From Aphrophora alni (Eukaryota; Arthropoda; Insecta; Hemiptera; Aphrophoridae), in the NCBI GenBank assembly GCA_963513935.1, contig OY740769.1, forward strand, positions 100,915,762 through 100,979,761: a DNA stretch of 64,000 bases, given 5' to 3'. Below the pieces are notes generated by a model that searched no databases, had not been told where the DNA came from, and worked only from the letters and a program-made list of their open reading frames with translations. The first letter of the stretch is position 1. Every line of letters starts with the position of its first letter. This document shows positions 1-11,470 of this stretch, one piece after another. The position numbers were made by a program, and so were the translations under genes.

Positions 1-544
1 GCTGGGTTCTAACGATGAAACAATTCTGCTTCTTTTTTTGAAATCCGTCCATTTTAAATAAAATCTTGCAAGGACATAAACGCTCACAAAGAAAATATTC
101 TGTAGTTCGCTTAAATTTTCATCCATTTACAAGTGAAAAGCTCACAAAATTGTGATGCGATCTTAAATCCTGAACAAAATACTTCAGGTTTTTAACATTT
201 ACCATAAAACACGAATTTCTTTGTATTTGCACATTTTGTGATCAGGATGTCAAAAATAAACTGTTATCTTTTAATATTAGTCAATACATCTGTTAAATTA
301 GATTTTATCAAACAACAAAAAATTTAATGTTGAAAATTTAATAGTTCGTTTCCAAGGTAACGATCATTAAACAATGAGTTGGAAATAATCTTACATTAAC
401 AATTATTTACGTTAAATCATCTTCTTAAAACATTGGTCAACCACCCTAGGTTAACGAAATGAAAAAAGTACCGTCATGGTGTAAAACGTTTTATGTCGCG
501 TGTTAATAGTCGTGTTACTCGTCGATATGAACCAGATATTTTGT

Positions 545-576
<32 letters not shown>

Positions 577-599
577 GAGTCTGATTGAATATATATTAC
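1..599. other. AT-rich stretch without a recognisable gene
   Basis: Both strands read without a recognisable protein or RNA. The only ordered sequence is a short (AT)n run at about 544-568. It ends where the mariner remnant begins. Confidence 0.5.
544..568. repeat. (AT)n microsatellite
   Basis: An uninterrupted TA dinucleotide run of about 12 units. Confidence 0.9.
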
Positions 600-945
600 A
601 ATTATAGAGTGCGGGGCGAGTGTGTCGTGATTTAGTTATATTTTCGACTAAATGACGTCAACAGTTCGTTAAGTTATCTCTCAAAACTGTGTATCTTGTT
701 GAACCTATTCATCCAAAATTATGCATTTTACATCGTAAAACAAAATGAGCACGAGCTATTTTCAATCTTGGTGTATTCCAGTGGATTCACTATAGTTTTT
801 TTTTCCAGGATCATACTGGAAGATACAGCTTTCGTCACAAGTGATGATTTTTGAAAAAGGTGGATCGGCATGAAGTTCTTGGAGCTTATCAGAGCAAATT
901 TGGAACATAAAAAACATATTTTCAAAGTTAGAGGACATCTAAACA
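600..945 (-). pseudogene. mariner-family transposase remnant (central part)
   Basis: Read on the minus strand, one frame gives ICSDKLQELHADPPF, then IITCDESCIFQYDPGKK. These match the mariner block around the first catalytic aspartate (family form CDETWVFQYDPETK), so the D of TCDES is the likely catalytic residue. Two stop codons follow directly after the GIHQD residues. Farther on, in a shifted frame, NHDTLAPHS resembles the second catalytic block (HHDNAPAH). The reading frame is therefore broken at least three times and the N-terminal HTH and the C-terminus are missing. In the intact family this protein cuts and pastes the element at TA sites. It lies just upstream of the Penelope-like element and shares nothing with it. 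No terminal inverted repeats were found. The family call rests on the CDES/FQYDP block. Confidence 0.7.
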
Positions 946-979
946 GATGTATTCGTAAAAAAACTGTACATCAATTAAA

Positions 980-1750
980 TTCAAGGTTTAAATAAAGCAA
1001 TAAAGCTAAAGTTTCAAAATTATTTTAATAATATAAATGAGCTACAATTGTTTCGCCTTGCGGCATCATCGGACAACTGATAAATAACAAGTATTGACAA
1101 CTATTTATACATACACAAGTAACAGGAAACTGAAATACAATAGAGAAATCGGGAAGGGTAGGGGGAATGACCTAGCAGGTAGGTGAAGGTTGATGAACTA
1201 TGTTAAGGGTGGGTTTTAGAAGGGGTGAAGAATTAATTAATACAATTTGGTTATTTAAGTTGAAAATAGGCCTAAGTGAAATAGATCTATTTATTTCTAA
1301 ACATTCTAAATTATTTAATATATTGCTTTTATTTTCTATATGTAAGAGTTTAACATTCAATTTCAGATCAAAATTATGACCCGAGTCCAAAAGGTGGTTA
1401 GCAGAGTTAGAGTTTTTATGTTTCCAGCTATTTACATGTTCTTTAATCCCAACTTTTATAGATCTACCTGATTGACCTATGTACTCAGAGCCACAATCTT
1501 GACAAGATATTTTATAAACTCCACTATTTTCTAATATTTCTTTTTTATCTTTATTATTAACCAACATTTTACCTACACTTTTGTACAATACAAGTTTCAG
1601 TTTCCTGTTACTTGTGTATGTATAAATAGTTGTCAATACTTGTTAATTATCAGTTGCCCGATGATGCCGCAAGGCGAAACAATTGTAGCTCATTTATATT
1701 ATTAAAATAATTTTTAAACTTTAGTTTTATTGCTTTATTTAATCCTTGAA
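980..1750 (-). mobile_element. Penelope-like retroelement, 5'-truncated, between inverted terminal repeats
   Basis: A GIY-YIG endonuclease reading frame on the minus strand is enclosed by inverted arms of about 155 bp (about 980-1135 and 1595-1750). The arms match for nearly their whole length, from TTCAAGG at the left edge to CCTTGAA at the right edge. Penelope-like elements normally carry a reverse transcriptase, then this endonuclease, and often have terminal repeats in inverted order when 5'-truncated. Here the reverse transcriptase is absent, so the copy cannot move on its own. Each arm holds CCGATGATGCC-GCAA-GGC-GAAAC (minus strand 1050-1072, plus strand 1658-1680), which resembles the hammerhead ribozyme core known from Penelope terminal repeats. 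Confidence 0.8.
1172..1636 (-). CDS. GIY-YIG endonuclease domain of a Penelope-like element (partial ORF)
   Basis: The 154-residue frame holds a GIY-YIG nuclease core: GVYKI near residue 40, a CQDC pair typical of the Penelope version, EYIGQSGRS, then KVGIKEH with the family's basic residue and histidine, and NHLLDSGHNFD farther on. In intact elements this domain nicks target DNA to prime reverse transcription. The first residues (about 1-15) are encoded inside the inverted terminal repeat, so the ATG is probably not a natural start; it is simply the first methionine after the truncation point. The C-terminal part (LECLEINRSISLRPIFNLNNQ region) also fits the family. The frame has no stop and no frameshift, unlike every other transposon protein here, which suggests a fairly young insertion. 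No reverse transcriptase sequence is found next to it. Confidence 0.85.
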   Translation of the reverse strand: MTTIYTYTSNRKLKLVLYKSVGKMLVNNKDKKEILENSGVYKISCQDCGSEYIGQSGRSIKVGIKEHVNSWKHKNSNSANHLLDSGHNFDLKLNVKLLHIENKSNILNNLECLEINRSISLRPIFNLNNQIVLINSSPLLKPTLNIVHQPSPTC

Positions 1751-2222
1751 TATGGAGTTTCAACCAGAAATATCTGTAATTACATAAAATATCAACAATT
1801 AATTGTTTGACCCTGCACATAACTTACATTTATGTGAGTAAGTAAAATCTATCTGACGATTAGTAAGAACAACTTCAGACTAAAGTATTGTTTTCCCTCC
1901 TGTTTATTTAATAAGTAATGTTGACAATTTAATTTTTCTTTACTAAACATAATAGTTTATGGACGATTCCCGTTTATTGTTACATTTTCATAAGAAAGTG
2001 GTCAAATGTCACCACTTTGACATATACCCAAAAAACTCAATTTTCAAAGAAAGTAATGAACCCCAGGATACAATACACTGTGTAATGGGGGGGGAGTGAA
2101 AGAAGCCACGCCTACAATTTACAAAATTGATTTCCACCAATATACTTCGGCTTCTCAGTCGCTACGACGATAAAACACAACTGCCATAAATTCTGTATCG
2201 ACCTATTTTTGTAGTCCTTATT
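1751..2222. other. unassigned AT-rich DNA
   Basis: No gene seen. Contains an eight-base G run near 2087-2094. Confidence 0.4.
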
Positions 2223-2760
2223 TTCCTCTAAACAACATAATCAATTTATTATTGATATGTTTTCATCGGACGTTTGCTATAAATTTTGTATTTACAAACA
2301 ATATACGACGTTTCGAAGTAAAAATTATCTCCCGTTATCAAGTGATAAATTTATAAAACGAAAAAGTGAATACGCTAAGATTACTTAAGTAGCCTAGAGC
2401 CATATTGGAAACTAAAAACTAAGAAAGGAACCCAGGCAGTAAAACTAAGTAACAGAACGACACTACACAAGGAAGAGCGAACAAGTGATCAGCTAATCTT
2501 AACCAATTTTATTCTAAAAGACGTAACTGATTTATTACTGATATGGTTTCACTGGTTCCGTTTGCCATACTGTTTGTATATAAAAGTTATTAGAAGATGT
2601 TTCAAGAAAATAAATCAACTTCCGTCATTTAGTGATCAAGTTAGTCAAAATAACTAACACAAAGACTACATAAAAGGTGATCAGGAAAACCACAAATCAC
2701 AGAACTATACTCAAGAAGGAAGAGCATACAACTGGTCAGTTAACTAATTGGGTATGCTTG
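2223..2760 (-). repeat. Penelope-type terminus, duplicated in tandem and diverged
   Basis: Two direct, diverged copies (about 2223-2495 and 2510-2760) share ordered blocks: TTTATTA(T/C)TGATATG, CGTTTGC, then a GTTTC block followed by a TCAAG block and a trailing GGAAGAGC. On the minus strand the first copy reads CTTGATAACGGGAG...TCGAAACGTCGTATAT, the same words as at 51741-51790 on the plus strand. This fits paired terminal repeats of one Penelope-type family without its coding part. Confidence 0.55.
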
Positions 2761-3096
2761 CCAACGTAATGACGACGTAACGGTTTATCTGAGTTAAAAA
2801 ACCCTCTTTTAAAAGTTTACCACGTGATATCGTCATCACTCTTATCGGAGAATTAGGGGAAATAAATTCTGGATTTTTTTTAAGTGGAGCCATTTCTATC
2901 TTCAATTTTTAATTAAGTTTTTATTAAAGAAAGCAGTAATGACCTTATTTCTAAACTGGATTGGCTGATAGGAATGTCCGATAGATTTATATGAGGTTCC
3001 AATTATTTTTCGCTTAAAGGGTCTTTAGTGGTAACGGGCTTGGCATTCTTCTTGGTTCTACTCCTTTTTCTTAGGTTAGATCCCTTTCTTCCATCG

Positions 3097-3097
<1 letters not shown>

Positions 3098-3161
<64 letters not shown>
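3098..3161. repeat. (AT)n microsatellite
   Basis: About 31 uninterrupted AT units. Confidence 0.95.
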
Positions 3162-3163
<2 letters not shown>

Positions 3164-4822
3164 CCGACTATGACCGAGAGGTTTTTTGAACAAGAAAAAT
3201 CTTTGTTTTTGTTTATATAAGTTTTTTATTCTGTGTTTTATCATAGACTCTTCCCAAATAAAATTATTATTTTCAGATTAAACACATGTATTTCCGATTT
3301 ACCTATTAGGCCTAATCACGTGTTCTTTTTCTGTTCACTAATTTACTATATTTAGAAATCTTTTCGTTTCACCAATGTACTGGCTGTCATATTCACATTA
3401 ATATTATAACCACAGTTTTTAGTATACTGAGCGCCATTTTTCAGTTTGGTTTTGACAAGATGTTGCTGTGACAGTGTTTTTATTATGAACAGTTTTACGT
3501 ATTTTATTTCCTAGCAGCGCTTAATTTTTTTACAACACGAGAAACAAAATGAGGGGATTAGTCTAGTATCGTTGTAAACTAAAATTAAAAGTAAACCTGA
3601 GAGGTTAACATAACTAAGAATATCTTCAAACGTGACTAAAAAAAAAAACAAACATTATGTTAACAGAACCGCACTCTAATACAATAAAATGTTAACTACA
3701 CAAATTAAACTGAGATCTGAACCCTTTTTGTTAGTTGACTAGGATATGATCTCCTTCCAACTCTGTGATTATTATTAATTGTATTAGTGTTCAGTTTTGT
3801 TATTTAATGGTTTACGGGGTGAATAAGCGTTAAGCTTGTCACCTTGTAGTCTACTTTGCGGTGAATTAATAGGAAAATTTGTTTCAAGTAAAGGTATTTT
3901 TTATTTTCAATTTTTAATTCACTTTTAACGACCTTATTTTCTCTGATTTGGTAGAGGATTGTCTTTTTTCTTTTTTCTTACAAGGAGGGGAAGAATATGT
4001 TAGGCGCCATCAGAAGTCACGTGTCTCCCAGTGTGTGGGACTCCCGGTTCTCCCACTAAACCCTACCCTCCTTTATCTTTATGATTTTCCAGATTTATCA
4101 ACAATGAAGAGCAATGTTTATATTCTTACCTATATCATCTTTGACTTTCTGCTTTGTTGTTCATTAGGATATGTTAAACGTAGCTTGCTATGCATTCCAT
4201 TTATAAACCGAATCCGTTAGAATATTTTCCAGTGAATAGCGCATCCATAGTTCTTGAGAGAGATTTTCTCTATCGGGCTGCCATGCTTCGAAATCAAATA
4301 GCGTATGCATTGGGAAATTTTTAACCTTTTCAGGTGGGTTTGAAAATTACCATGTCCTTCGGTCCTAAGGTCCAAGTTTCATAGCACACTTTGTTATTTT
4401 CCAAGGGGAGTCGGATGGTCCTATCTCGTGCATGTTAATTTGCCTAAGTTTAGGAACATTTTTCTCATGAACGGTATGAGATAATTAAATGATTTTTTTA
4501 AATTATTTTGTTACTTGTATCCTGGTTGTTGATTTCTACTGAGGAAGTCCAAAAATAAAATAAAAATGTTTTTTATGAGATTTAAAAATAATATGATTCA
4601 AAAAAACATAATAAATTTATATTTTAACTCTATTAAAATTTAAAGAGATATTTAAAATTCCTCAGTACAAATTAAAGCCTAACTAATAAGAAGCAAATAC
4701 AAAAAAAATCATGTTGATATCTTATTTGGTTCCTGAGAAAATTGTTCCTAACCTTTCAAAAACATAGTTTTTCAGGAAACGTAAATAAAAACGGCCTAAC
4801 GGTAAAAACTGAATATATTTTT
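3162..4822. other. unassigned DNA, no gene recognised
   Basis: A 90-codon plus-strand frame at 3948-4220 has no family resemblance, and both strands lack transposon motifs. Base composition is slightly less AT-rich around 3990-4080. Confidence 0.4.
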
Positions 4823-5660
4823 TTAATAGAATCCAGGCTCATATGAAGGTCTGTCTGGGTCTTCTAACTCCTCATAAAGATCTTCTAGTCTCTTTTTTTG
4901 CCAGCTGTTGGGCCTGGCGACACTTTTTCTCAATTTCGCTGCTAGCGGCGTCGGCTTTTCGGATTCTGACGACATCGGCATTTTTCAGAAAGTTCACACA
5001 GTTGTTCCGTGGAGAAATACCTAGCTGCTTCAAAATTTTACACTTGGTTATGTTTCCTTCATTGAAACTTGCCACAGCCTCATAGACACCTAACTGTAAC
5101 GTAGTCTTCAAAACAAAAGTGGATTTTGGGACCCGCGTCCAAATAACACTGTTCAGGGATTCTGATGGATTTGGGTTCCACCGTGTAAGTACTTACTGAG
5201 GAGGTTTGGATTAGATAGATCTCTAAATATAGGTTTAATTTCATTCATAATAGCCAAAGGGAGGTGGGTATGTTGCTCATGGTCATACGGTTGATTGTTC
5301 ATCGCTGCCACGTTGGAATTTGCACCACGTTGTTTCATCTTTTGGACACAGTCCATGAGTTCATTTGAAGAACCTAAATGAAAGAATTCTGCCTATACTG
5401 CTTGTTTCATATCTTCTAAAGTCTTGTTAGCATTTCTCCTTATTGCAAGGCCATAATAAAGTTGTATTGTATTTATGGCAGCACCAGTAAGGCATCCACG
5501 ACCCCCCCAATAGTCTTCCCGTCAGATATTTTGGTTTTACCGAACTTAGATTTCAGCTTTCTGAGACGGTTCCCCATCCGCTTTTGGATATGACCACAAC
5601 ATTCCAACTTCTCAATCACAAAATCTCCAACTTCTGACAAAACAAAATACTAACACTGTT
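4823..5660 (-). pseudogene. Mutator-like transposase-domain protein, C-terminal part, frameshifted
   Basis: Read leftward from about 5660 the conserved blocks appear in family order: VIEKLECCGHIQKRMG, RLRKLKSKFGK, SDGKTIGG, GRGCLTGAAINTIQLYYGLA, IRRNANKTLEDMKQAV, KPIFRDLSNPNLLSKYLHGG, SLNSVIWTRVPKSTFV, LQLGVYEAVASFNEGN, and a C-terminus SYEPGFY ending in TAA at 4823-4825. This order is that of the Mutator-like transposase-domain proteins common in insects, cnidarians and crustaceans. Breaks: a G7 run (near 5510) between TIGG and GRG, an in-frame TAG after KQAV (about 5400), a one-base loss in TQIHQNP (about 5160), and an extra A in an A7 run near 4900. Three of four breaks are single-base and two sit in homopolymers. 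The N-terminal half is missing beyond 5660. Confidence 0.8.
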
Positions 5661-6730
5661 TTTCAAACCAGTGCTTTATAACAAGTGAGTCAATGGAGAG
5701 CTCAAAATTCGAGACTTATTTCCGTTGTAGAGTTTTAGAAAAATGCTTGTAAAATAAAAACTACTGGGTAAAAATTTTATAAATTTGGTCTTAATTTAAA
5801 TCTAAATAAACATAGAACAAAAAAATAACATTTTTTCGAAACCCATATTTTTGACCCAAACATCCATCAGACTCCCCTTAAATTAAGATTCATTAGTGAT
5901 ATCAAAATTTATAAGCCCTTAGAAAACATCAACCATTTCAAGCCAACCAATCTATAGAAGGGACACCTGCCAATACCAAGACAGAACTCTTTGATACTGT
6001 ACGGTAAGCAAATATAATCCTCAAAACTATCCTTCGCTGTAATGACGTCATTTTACTTCTTAACACTTGCTTTTCAAGAGTCATCACCCACACCGACAAT
6101 GTTAAACCCCTTTAGAAAGGAATCTTCTTCCCCCTCTCTAGAAACTATTACTACCACATTTAAAACAGTCTGTTAGCGTTAAATACGAGGAATGTTGCAC
6201 TTTATATCAGTTTTTCTCTCGTTATATTATCCTAACCTCTTCCCAATTAAATTTATTATTTAGGACCAAAATATTCCGCTATTTGTTTGATTAAAGATGA
6301 CTACATTGAACAGTTTCCTGCGCATCCTTAAATCCTGCATGCCTATGTTACTTCCGATCGAGAAATTGCGTCTACCAATTTATTATTTCAGTGTGGTAGT
6401 GACTAAGAGATGCATTTGTTCGTTAAACATGGGTCGAATAATTTAAAAATACGTAACTCGTTTATTACTAACTTTATCTAAAATAGAAAATGTTCAAAAC
6501 TTGGTATTTATCCAGAAGTCAAAAGGACAACGGATATTACACAATGGAGGTCGAGTCGAAGTCAAACCGTGATGCCAAATCATGTTTTGTTAATAATATT
6601 AATAAGAAGGATTTTACTATTTCAAAAATGTTTTTTTCGAAGATAATTATTTCTTGCAACGTTGAACAGCATGGATCATTAAAATATGCATCCATTATGT
6701 TTACCACAACATAAATAAACGCTGTAAAAC
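5661..6730. other. unassigned AT-rich DNA
   Basis: No gene or known repeat recognised. The overlapping 67-74-codon frames near 6490-6740 on opposite strands show no motif. Confidence 0.4.
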
Positions 6731-6734
6731 CACT

Positions 6735-7090
6735 GCACAAACTTTCTCACTCACCCATCGCCAAATTAAAGCCAACAAATACCAAATCGATAGTTGCCAA
6801 TTATTCCTGAACCGTAATATATATATTTTTACTTCCGATATTCCACTCGGTTTAAGCGATTAATCTTCACATTTCTCTACAGTTTGAATAAAATTGGTTG
6901 CGTCGGTTTTGAAACATTACGTCTTTTAATTATAGCATCCCCTTAAGTAACAAACCGACGTTATTATCGATATGTTCTGTTTGGATCCTTAGAGGTTACA
7001 AATTGACTAAAATTTTATAAATGTCACCAGTGGACTTTGAGCTAATCGTAATTTTGTGTTTCATATTGCAGCTACACCAAAAGTTTGAAG
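6735..7090 (+). repeat. dispersed repeat family C, copy
   Basis: Begins with the head GCACAAACTTTCTCACTCACC at 6735 and continues with the body (AATCTTCACATTTCTCTACA, then AAAATTGGTTG and a TTTTGAAACATTACGTCTTT block). The same head and body occur in the same order at several other places in the window. Non-coding. Confidence 0.6.
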
Positions 7091-7549
7091 TTTCAAAAAG
7101 TGAATAAACATCCTTAGATATGGCCAAATTATGCCCAAATACCAAATTTGAATACAATATGTTCACGTTTGTAGAGCACTGCACATATGACAGACGCCAG
7201 ACATCATTCCCAAAACCATATTTTGACTCATGAGATCTCAAAACTGATAACGATTTTTCCACCCATCACCATCATATAACTCTACAGAATGTGAAACAGC
7301 TGATTGGTTACTCATAGCGGATACGTTTCCGTTGCGTACTGACCTCACGTAATCAACGCCGAGCCGGCAACCATACTTATTGTAACTACCGGTTAGTGAG
7401 ATGGATTTACAGTTATGTTGTGTAATATATGTACGTTGGTCCAACAGTGCGTTGAAAATACAGTAGTGTTAATTAACTAGTGCTGTCTGGAGGCTAGTTC
7501 TTTAGAAAGGTTTAGACGACTGAAAGGCGAAAAACCTCTCAGTCATCAT

Positions 7550-7985
7550 AGTACAAGTTAATAAGGATCATTTACCAGAAAGCTATTCTCTAAATGTAAA
7601 ATTGCATTGGTAGATCAAGGGTAAATTTGTTTCAATAATTGTTACACGGGTTTTATTAACCTTGTAATTATGTATATCACTGCTTTCTTGTCGTCGGTTA
7701 GATCCTAACGAGCAATATAGGTGTTCATACATTAAGTCTCCACTCGCTTCGCTCATGTCAGTGACTCAGTCCGTACCTATGTAAAGGAGCTGCTACTCTA
7801 CGCTCTTGTCGGTAACTCTTCCGGTTCTTGTTATTATACAAATATAATTTCTTTGGAGGCCATGGTGCGAAATAACATTTTTACAATAACTTTACTATTT
7901 GTGATTATAGAGAAGTAATTTAAATCTACAATTTTTTATCTAATTTAGTGTGTTAGCAGTTAGAATAGCACAAGAGATATGACGA
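7550..7985 (+). repeat. dispersed repeat family B, partial copy
   Basis: Contains TTGGTAGATCAAGGG at about 7609, GTTACACGGGTTTT, TTTCTTGTCGTCGG, then TCCACTCGCTTCGCTC and the TTTACAATAACTTTACTATTT block, in the order seen in the longer copies at 40.4, 46.3 and 50.4 kb. Non-coding. Confidence 0.7.
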
Positions 7986-8096
7986 TTACCAAACTTATCC
8001 TGTATTTTATATAGTAGGGGTTAAGTAGCATTACGATACCGACTTGCAGGACACAAAAGGCTGTGTGTGATCTGTAGTAACTGCACTAGATAGAAT

Positions 8097-8905
8097 CTCC
8101 TAAACCCTTTCCAAATCTACCCTATTCTACCTTCATTACAATTACACATTTTGGTGTCAGCCTAATCTTGAAACCTAACATAACCTAACCCCTTTTTTCT
8201 AATCTACCCTATTCTACCTTCATTACAATTACACATTTTGATGTCAGCTTATTCTTGAAACCTAACCTAAACCTTTTTCTAATCTAACCTATTCTACCTT
8301 CATTACAATTACACATTTTTGTGTCGGCTTATTCTTGAAACCTAACCTAACCCTTTTTCTAATCTAGCCTATTATACCTTCATTACAATTACACATTTTG
8401 GTGTCAGCTTATTCTTGAAACCTAACCTAACCCCTTTTCCAATCTAACCTATTCTATCTCAATACAATTACACATTTTGATGTCAGCGTATTCTTGAAAC
8501 CTAACCTAACCCTTTTTCTAATCTACCCTATTTTACCTTCATTACAATTACACATTTTGATGTCATGTTATTTTTGGAACCTAACCTAACCTCTTTTCCA
8601 ATCTAACCTATTCTATCTCAATACAATTTCACATTTTGGTGTCAGTTTATTCTTGAAACCTAACCTAACCCCTTTTCCAATCTAACCTATTCTATCTCAT
8701 TACAATTACACATTTTGATGTCAGCTTATTCTTGAAACCTAACCTAACCCCTTTTCCAATCTAACCTATTCTATCTCATTACAATTACACATTTTGATGT
8801 CAGCTTATTCTTGGAACCCAACCTAACCTAACCCTTTTCTAATATAACCTATTCTACCTTCATTACAATTACACATTTTGGTGTAAGCTTATTCTTGTTT
8901 CTAAA
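8097..8905. repeat. 80-bp satellite with CCTAACCTAACC core, about 10 units
   Basis: The word CAATTACACATTTTG recurs at about 8144, 8231, 8311, 8391, 8470, 8550, 8630, 8708, 8787 and 8871, a period of 78-87 and mostly 80 bp. Each unit also holds CCTATTCTACCTTCATTACA, TTATTCTTGAAACC and one or two CCTAACC words, i.e. TTAGG on the minus strand. Unit divergence is moderate. Confidence 0.9.
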
Positions 8906-9215
8906 TCTTAAACTTTCACGCAACATTAATCGCAAGACATTAGTTACGGGCTATAAATGAAGTTATTTGATTAAACTTCACACCACCCACTATAAGACGC
9001 CATATTGTACGAGTCGCTACTGAATCTTATCCGAGAAAGTTTCATTTAGCCTTGTACCTCACAGCAGGTGTAATGTTTAACCTACAAGTGAACTAAACAG
9101 CTGTTAGACAACAAGCGGGATGATATATTCCTGTTAATATAAGGACAGTTGTAGATATCATTTAAGAAATAGATCATAATCTCACAACATAATATGTAAT
9201 ATACTATGTAAAAAC
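8906..9215. other. unassigned AT-rich DNA
   Basis: No gene or repeat recognised. Confidence 0.4.
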
Positions 9216-9520
9216 AATTGCACAAAATTTCTTATTCACGTATTCATAAAACCAAATATAATTATTCTTCGCTCAAAATGATCTATGGACGTTGTATATG
9301 AGAACAATACTTATATATTTAAATAACGACAAAAACTTCCTACTGTTGTGCTACAAAAAATGTGCAATTAACCGTAAATCGAGTTATAAATAAGGTCAAG
9401 GTTCATTTTCGTTTTTGCCAAATATTCTTAAACCGTAATATTTCTATACTTGCAATTTGGGACATGAGTTTGGATCATTAATCTTCACGTTATAGAAAAA
9501 TGTGAACGAAGAAGCTGATT
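9216..9520 (+). repeat. dispersed repeat family C, copy
   Basis: Degenerate head TTGCACAAAATTTCTTATTCA at 9219, then TATATTTAAATAACGACAAA and a body with TTAATCTTCACGTTATAG. Same order of blocks as the copy at 18.6 kb. Confidence 0.55.
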
Positions 9521-9679
9521 TTTATAAATTACGATTAATTTTTTTTTTTTATTAATTATTTATCGATACCAATCGGCAACCAATCGACAACCAATCGGCA
9601 TTTTTGGGCCCGTAAAGTCTACACTTGAGAAAATTTTTTATTGAAATCGTTAGAATCAATTTTGATAAAACAGTAGTTG

Positions 9680-10195
9680 TTATTTTTTAATTTCCGAAAT
9701 ATCGCCAAATATCCTCACAATAAAGATGTCTCCTTTATTATTGACGTGTGCCCACTTACAAAATAAAATCGGTCTGACTGCAGAGACGTCAGAGAAACGT
9801 CATTCCAAAAATAACAATTTTGAACTCAAAATATAAATCCGATATAACTCAATTTTGGTAATACACCACATTTCTCTATACAATGATATGTGAGAAAGAA
9901 AAATGAAATTAGAAGGGTGTGATAAAAACATATGACTTAGGCATATAGGGAAATTATTTTTACAAAGTCGCAGCCGTTTAAATTGTACAGACAGACACTC
10001 GAGTGAAAGGCTCCATGGTTTTACCTACAAACCATAACGAAATCAATGAAAATACAATCCATATTTAATTGCTTTTAAACTGTTTGTCTCACAAAATCCG
10101 CTTTTAAAATTTATAAGCTACGGATATCTCATTGTGTAGTTAAATTAACACAATTTCCTCATACAAAAAACTGTAATATATGATTTCGCATCGAT
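9680..10195. repeat. 0.5-kb repeat D, copy 1
   Basis: Closely matches 15224-15725 over about 500 bp, from TTATTTTTTAATTTCCGAAA through GACTGCAGAGACGTCAGAGA and GTACAGACAGACACTCGAGT to GATTTCGCATC. A segment of about 30 bp near 9718-9747 is absent from the second copy. The inner part resembles family A read on the minus strand. Confidence 0.85.
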
Positions 10196-11096
10196 ATTAA
10201 TATCAAATCCAAATAATGTTTTTGTTTTTTAGAATTGTTGGTCACATAGTGCTCATGATATTTGACACTTTAAATTTGGTCCCGTTCCCACGTATTTCTT
10301 TTCTTTAAATAAACGTACATATTCGTAATCGGAATAACTTCTAGTTTTATTTAACATGCCATATATATTACAGCCAAAAAGTTTTTTTTTCACTCGATAG
10401 TTTTTGCCCCTTAACTTCCCTAAGGTTTTTTTTTTTAAAATAAAGATTTTTTTTTTTATATGTAGGACGATACAAAGAATATAAAAGCAAACTTTGAAAT
10501 ATATAGTATTTATCGTCTTGCCTGTGTAGACTGATTGTAGTCAGTCGGACATGGGAGTAAAGCTATAAGGATTCTTGGTTTATAACTAGGGGTCCTAAAA
10601 ATCGCCCCGAGATATGGCCTTAATATAGGCGTGAAGAAAATTTATCAAAATATGTTTAGTCGTTTAAAATATAGAGTACTTAAAAATCATCCCCAAAACC
10701 ACATTTTTGTGTTCATGTTACGTCAAAATTGAATTAATTGTCTAGACTGCTATAGAAAGTGATAGATAAATCGGAACAAAGTAAACAGGAAGCGGCTTGA
10801 TAGTCCACGACCAATAATACTGTAAGACGGTGCAACCGATAGCGTGTTCAGGTAACAGAACTTGGTAATAGTTTCCTATACCACTTTCACTGTTCTATAC
10901 CATAGAGGCCTAAGTGGAGTGACTTAATCGCCTATAAAATAACTGCTCTGAACACGGCGGGTCACGCTATGATCGTGTTTCTTTCCAAAGTCATACATAG
11001 GGTTAATATTTTTTAGATATTACAGTCTTTCTAATATTAATAGATATTTGTAAAATGGCTATATATTTACTATAGAAGCTTTGTACAATATGTATG

Positions 11097-11097
<1 letters not shown>
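10196..11097. other. unassigned AT-rich DNA
   Basis: No gene recognised on either strand; several T or A runs of 8-10 bases around 10381-10460. Confidence 0.4.

Positions 11098-11173
<76 letters not shown>
11098..11173. repeat. (AT)n microsatellite
   Basis: About 37 uninterrupted AT units; the minus-strand frame with a long alternating I/Y run here is an artefact of it. Confidence 0.95.
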
Positions 11174-11175
<2 letters not shown>

Positions 11176-11470
11176 CAGAGAAGAATTTTAATTTTCTACA
11201 TAAATGTGTCATAAAAACCGTTAAGTGTTGGGTGAAAAACTTCAATATTTTGCGGCTATATCCTTTTTGAGGTCCCTGAGACCAAAACATATGTCTGTCG
11301 TCTACAGATTTTAATCAAATTTAGTACAAGGGCAATTTTAGTCATATTTTTAGGACTTTTTTATAACTCAAAATTGAATGTAGCTGCCATAAGAAAAAAA
11401 TACAAATAATGAAATTCACAAAATGGGCTCTAATGACCAAAACTACACGTATTGGTTGGTATCTCTTAAA
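11174..11470 (+). repeat. dispersed repeat family A, copy
   Basis: Starts ACAGAGAAGAATTT next to the AT run, then TTTTTGAGGTCCCTGAGACC, TGTCTGTCGTCTACAG, AGATTTTAATCAAATTT and TTTTTATAACTCAAAATTG. The same ordered words appear at 47.8, 54.5, 58.3 and 58.9 kb. Confidence 0.65.

Noticed and set aside
3948..4220. 90-codon plus-strand frame
   Set aside because: No motif and no support from composition or neighbours.
11003..11290. 95-codon frame with a long alternating I/Y run
   Set aside because: Made by reading through an (AT)n tract.
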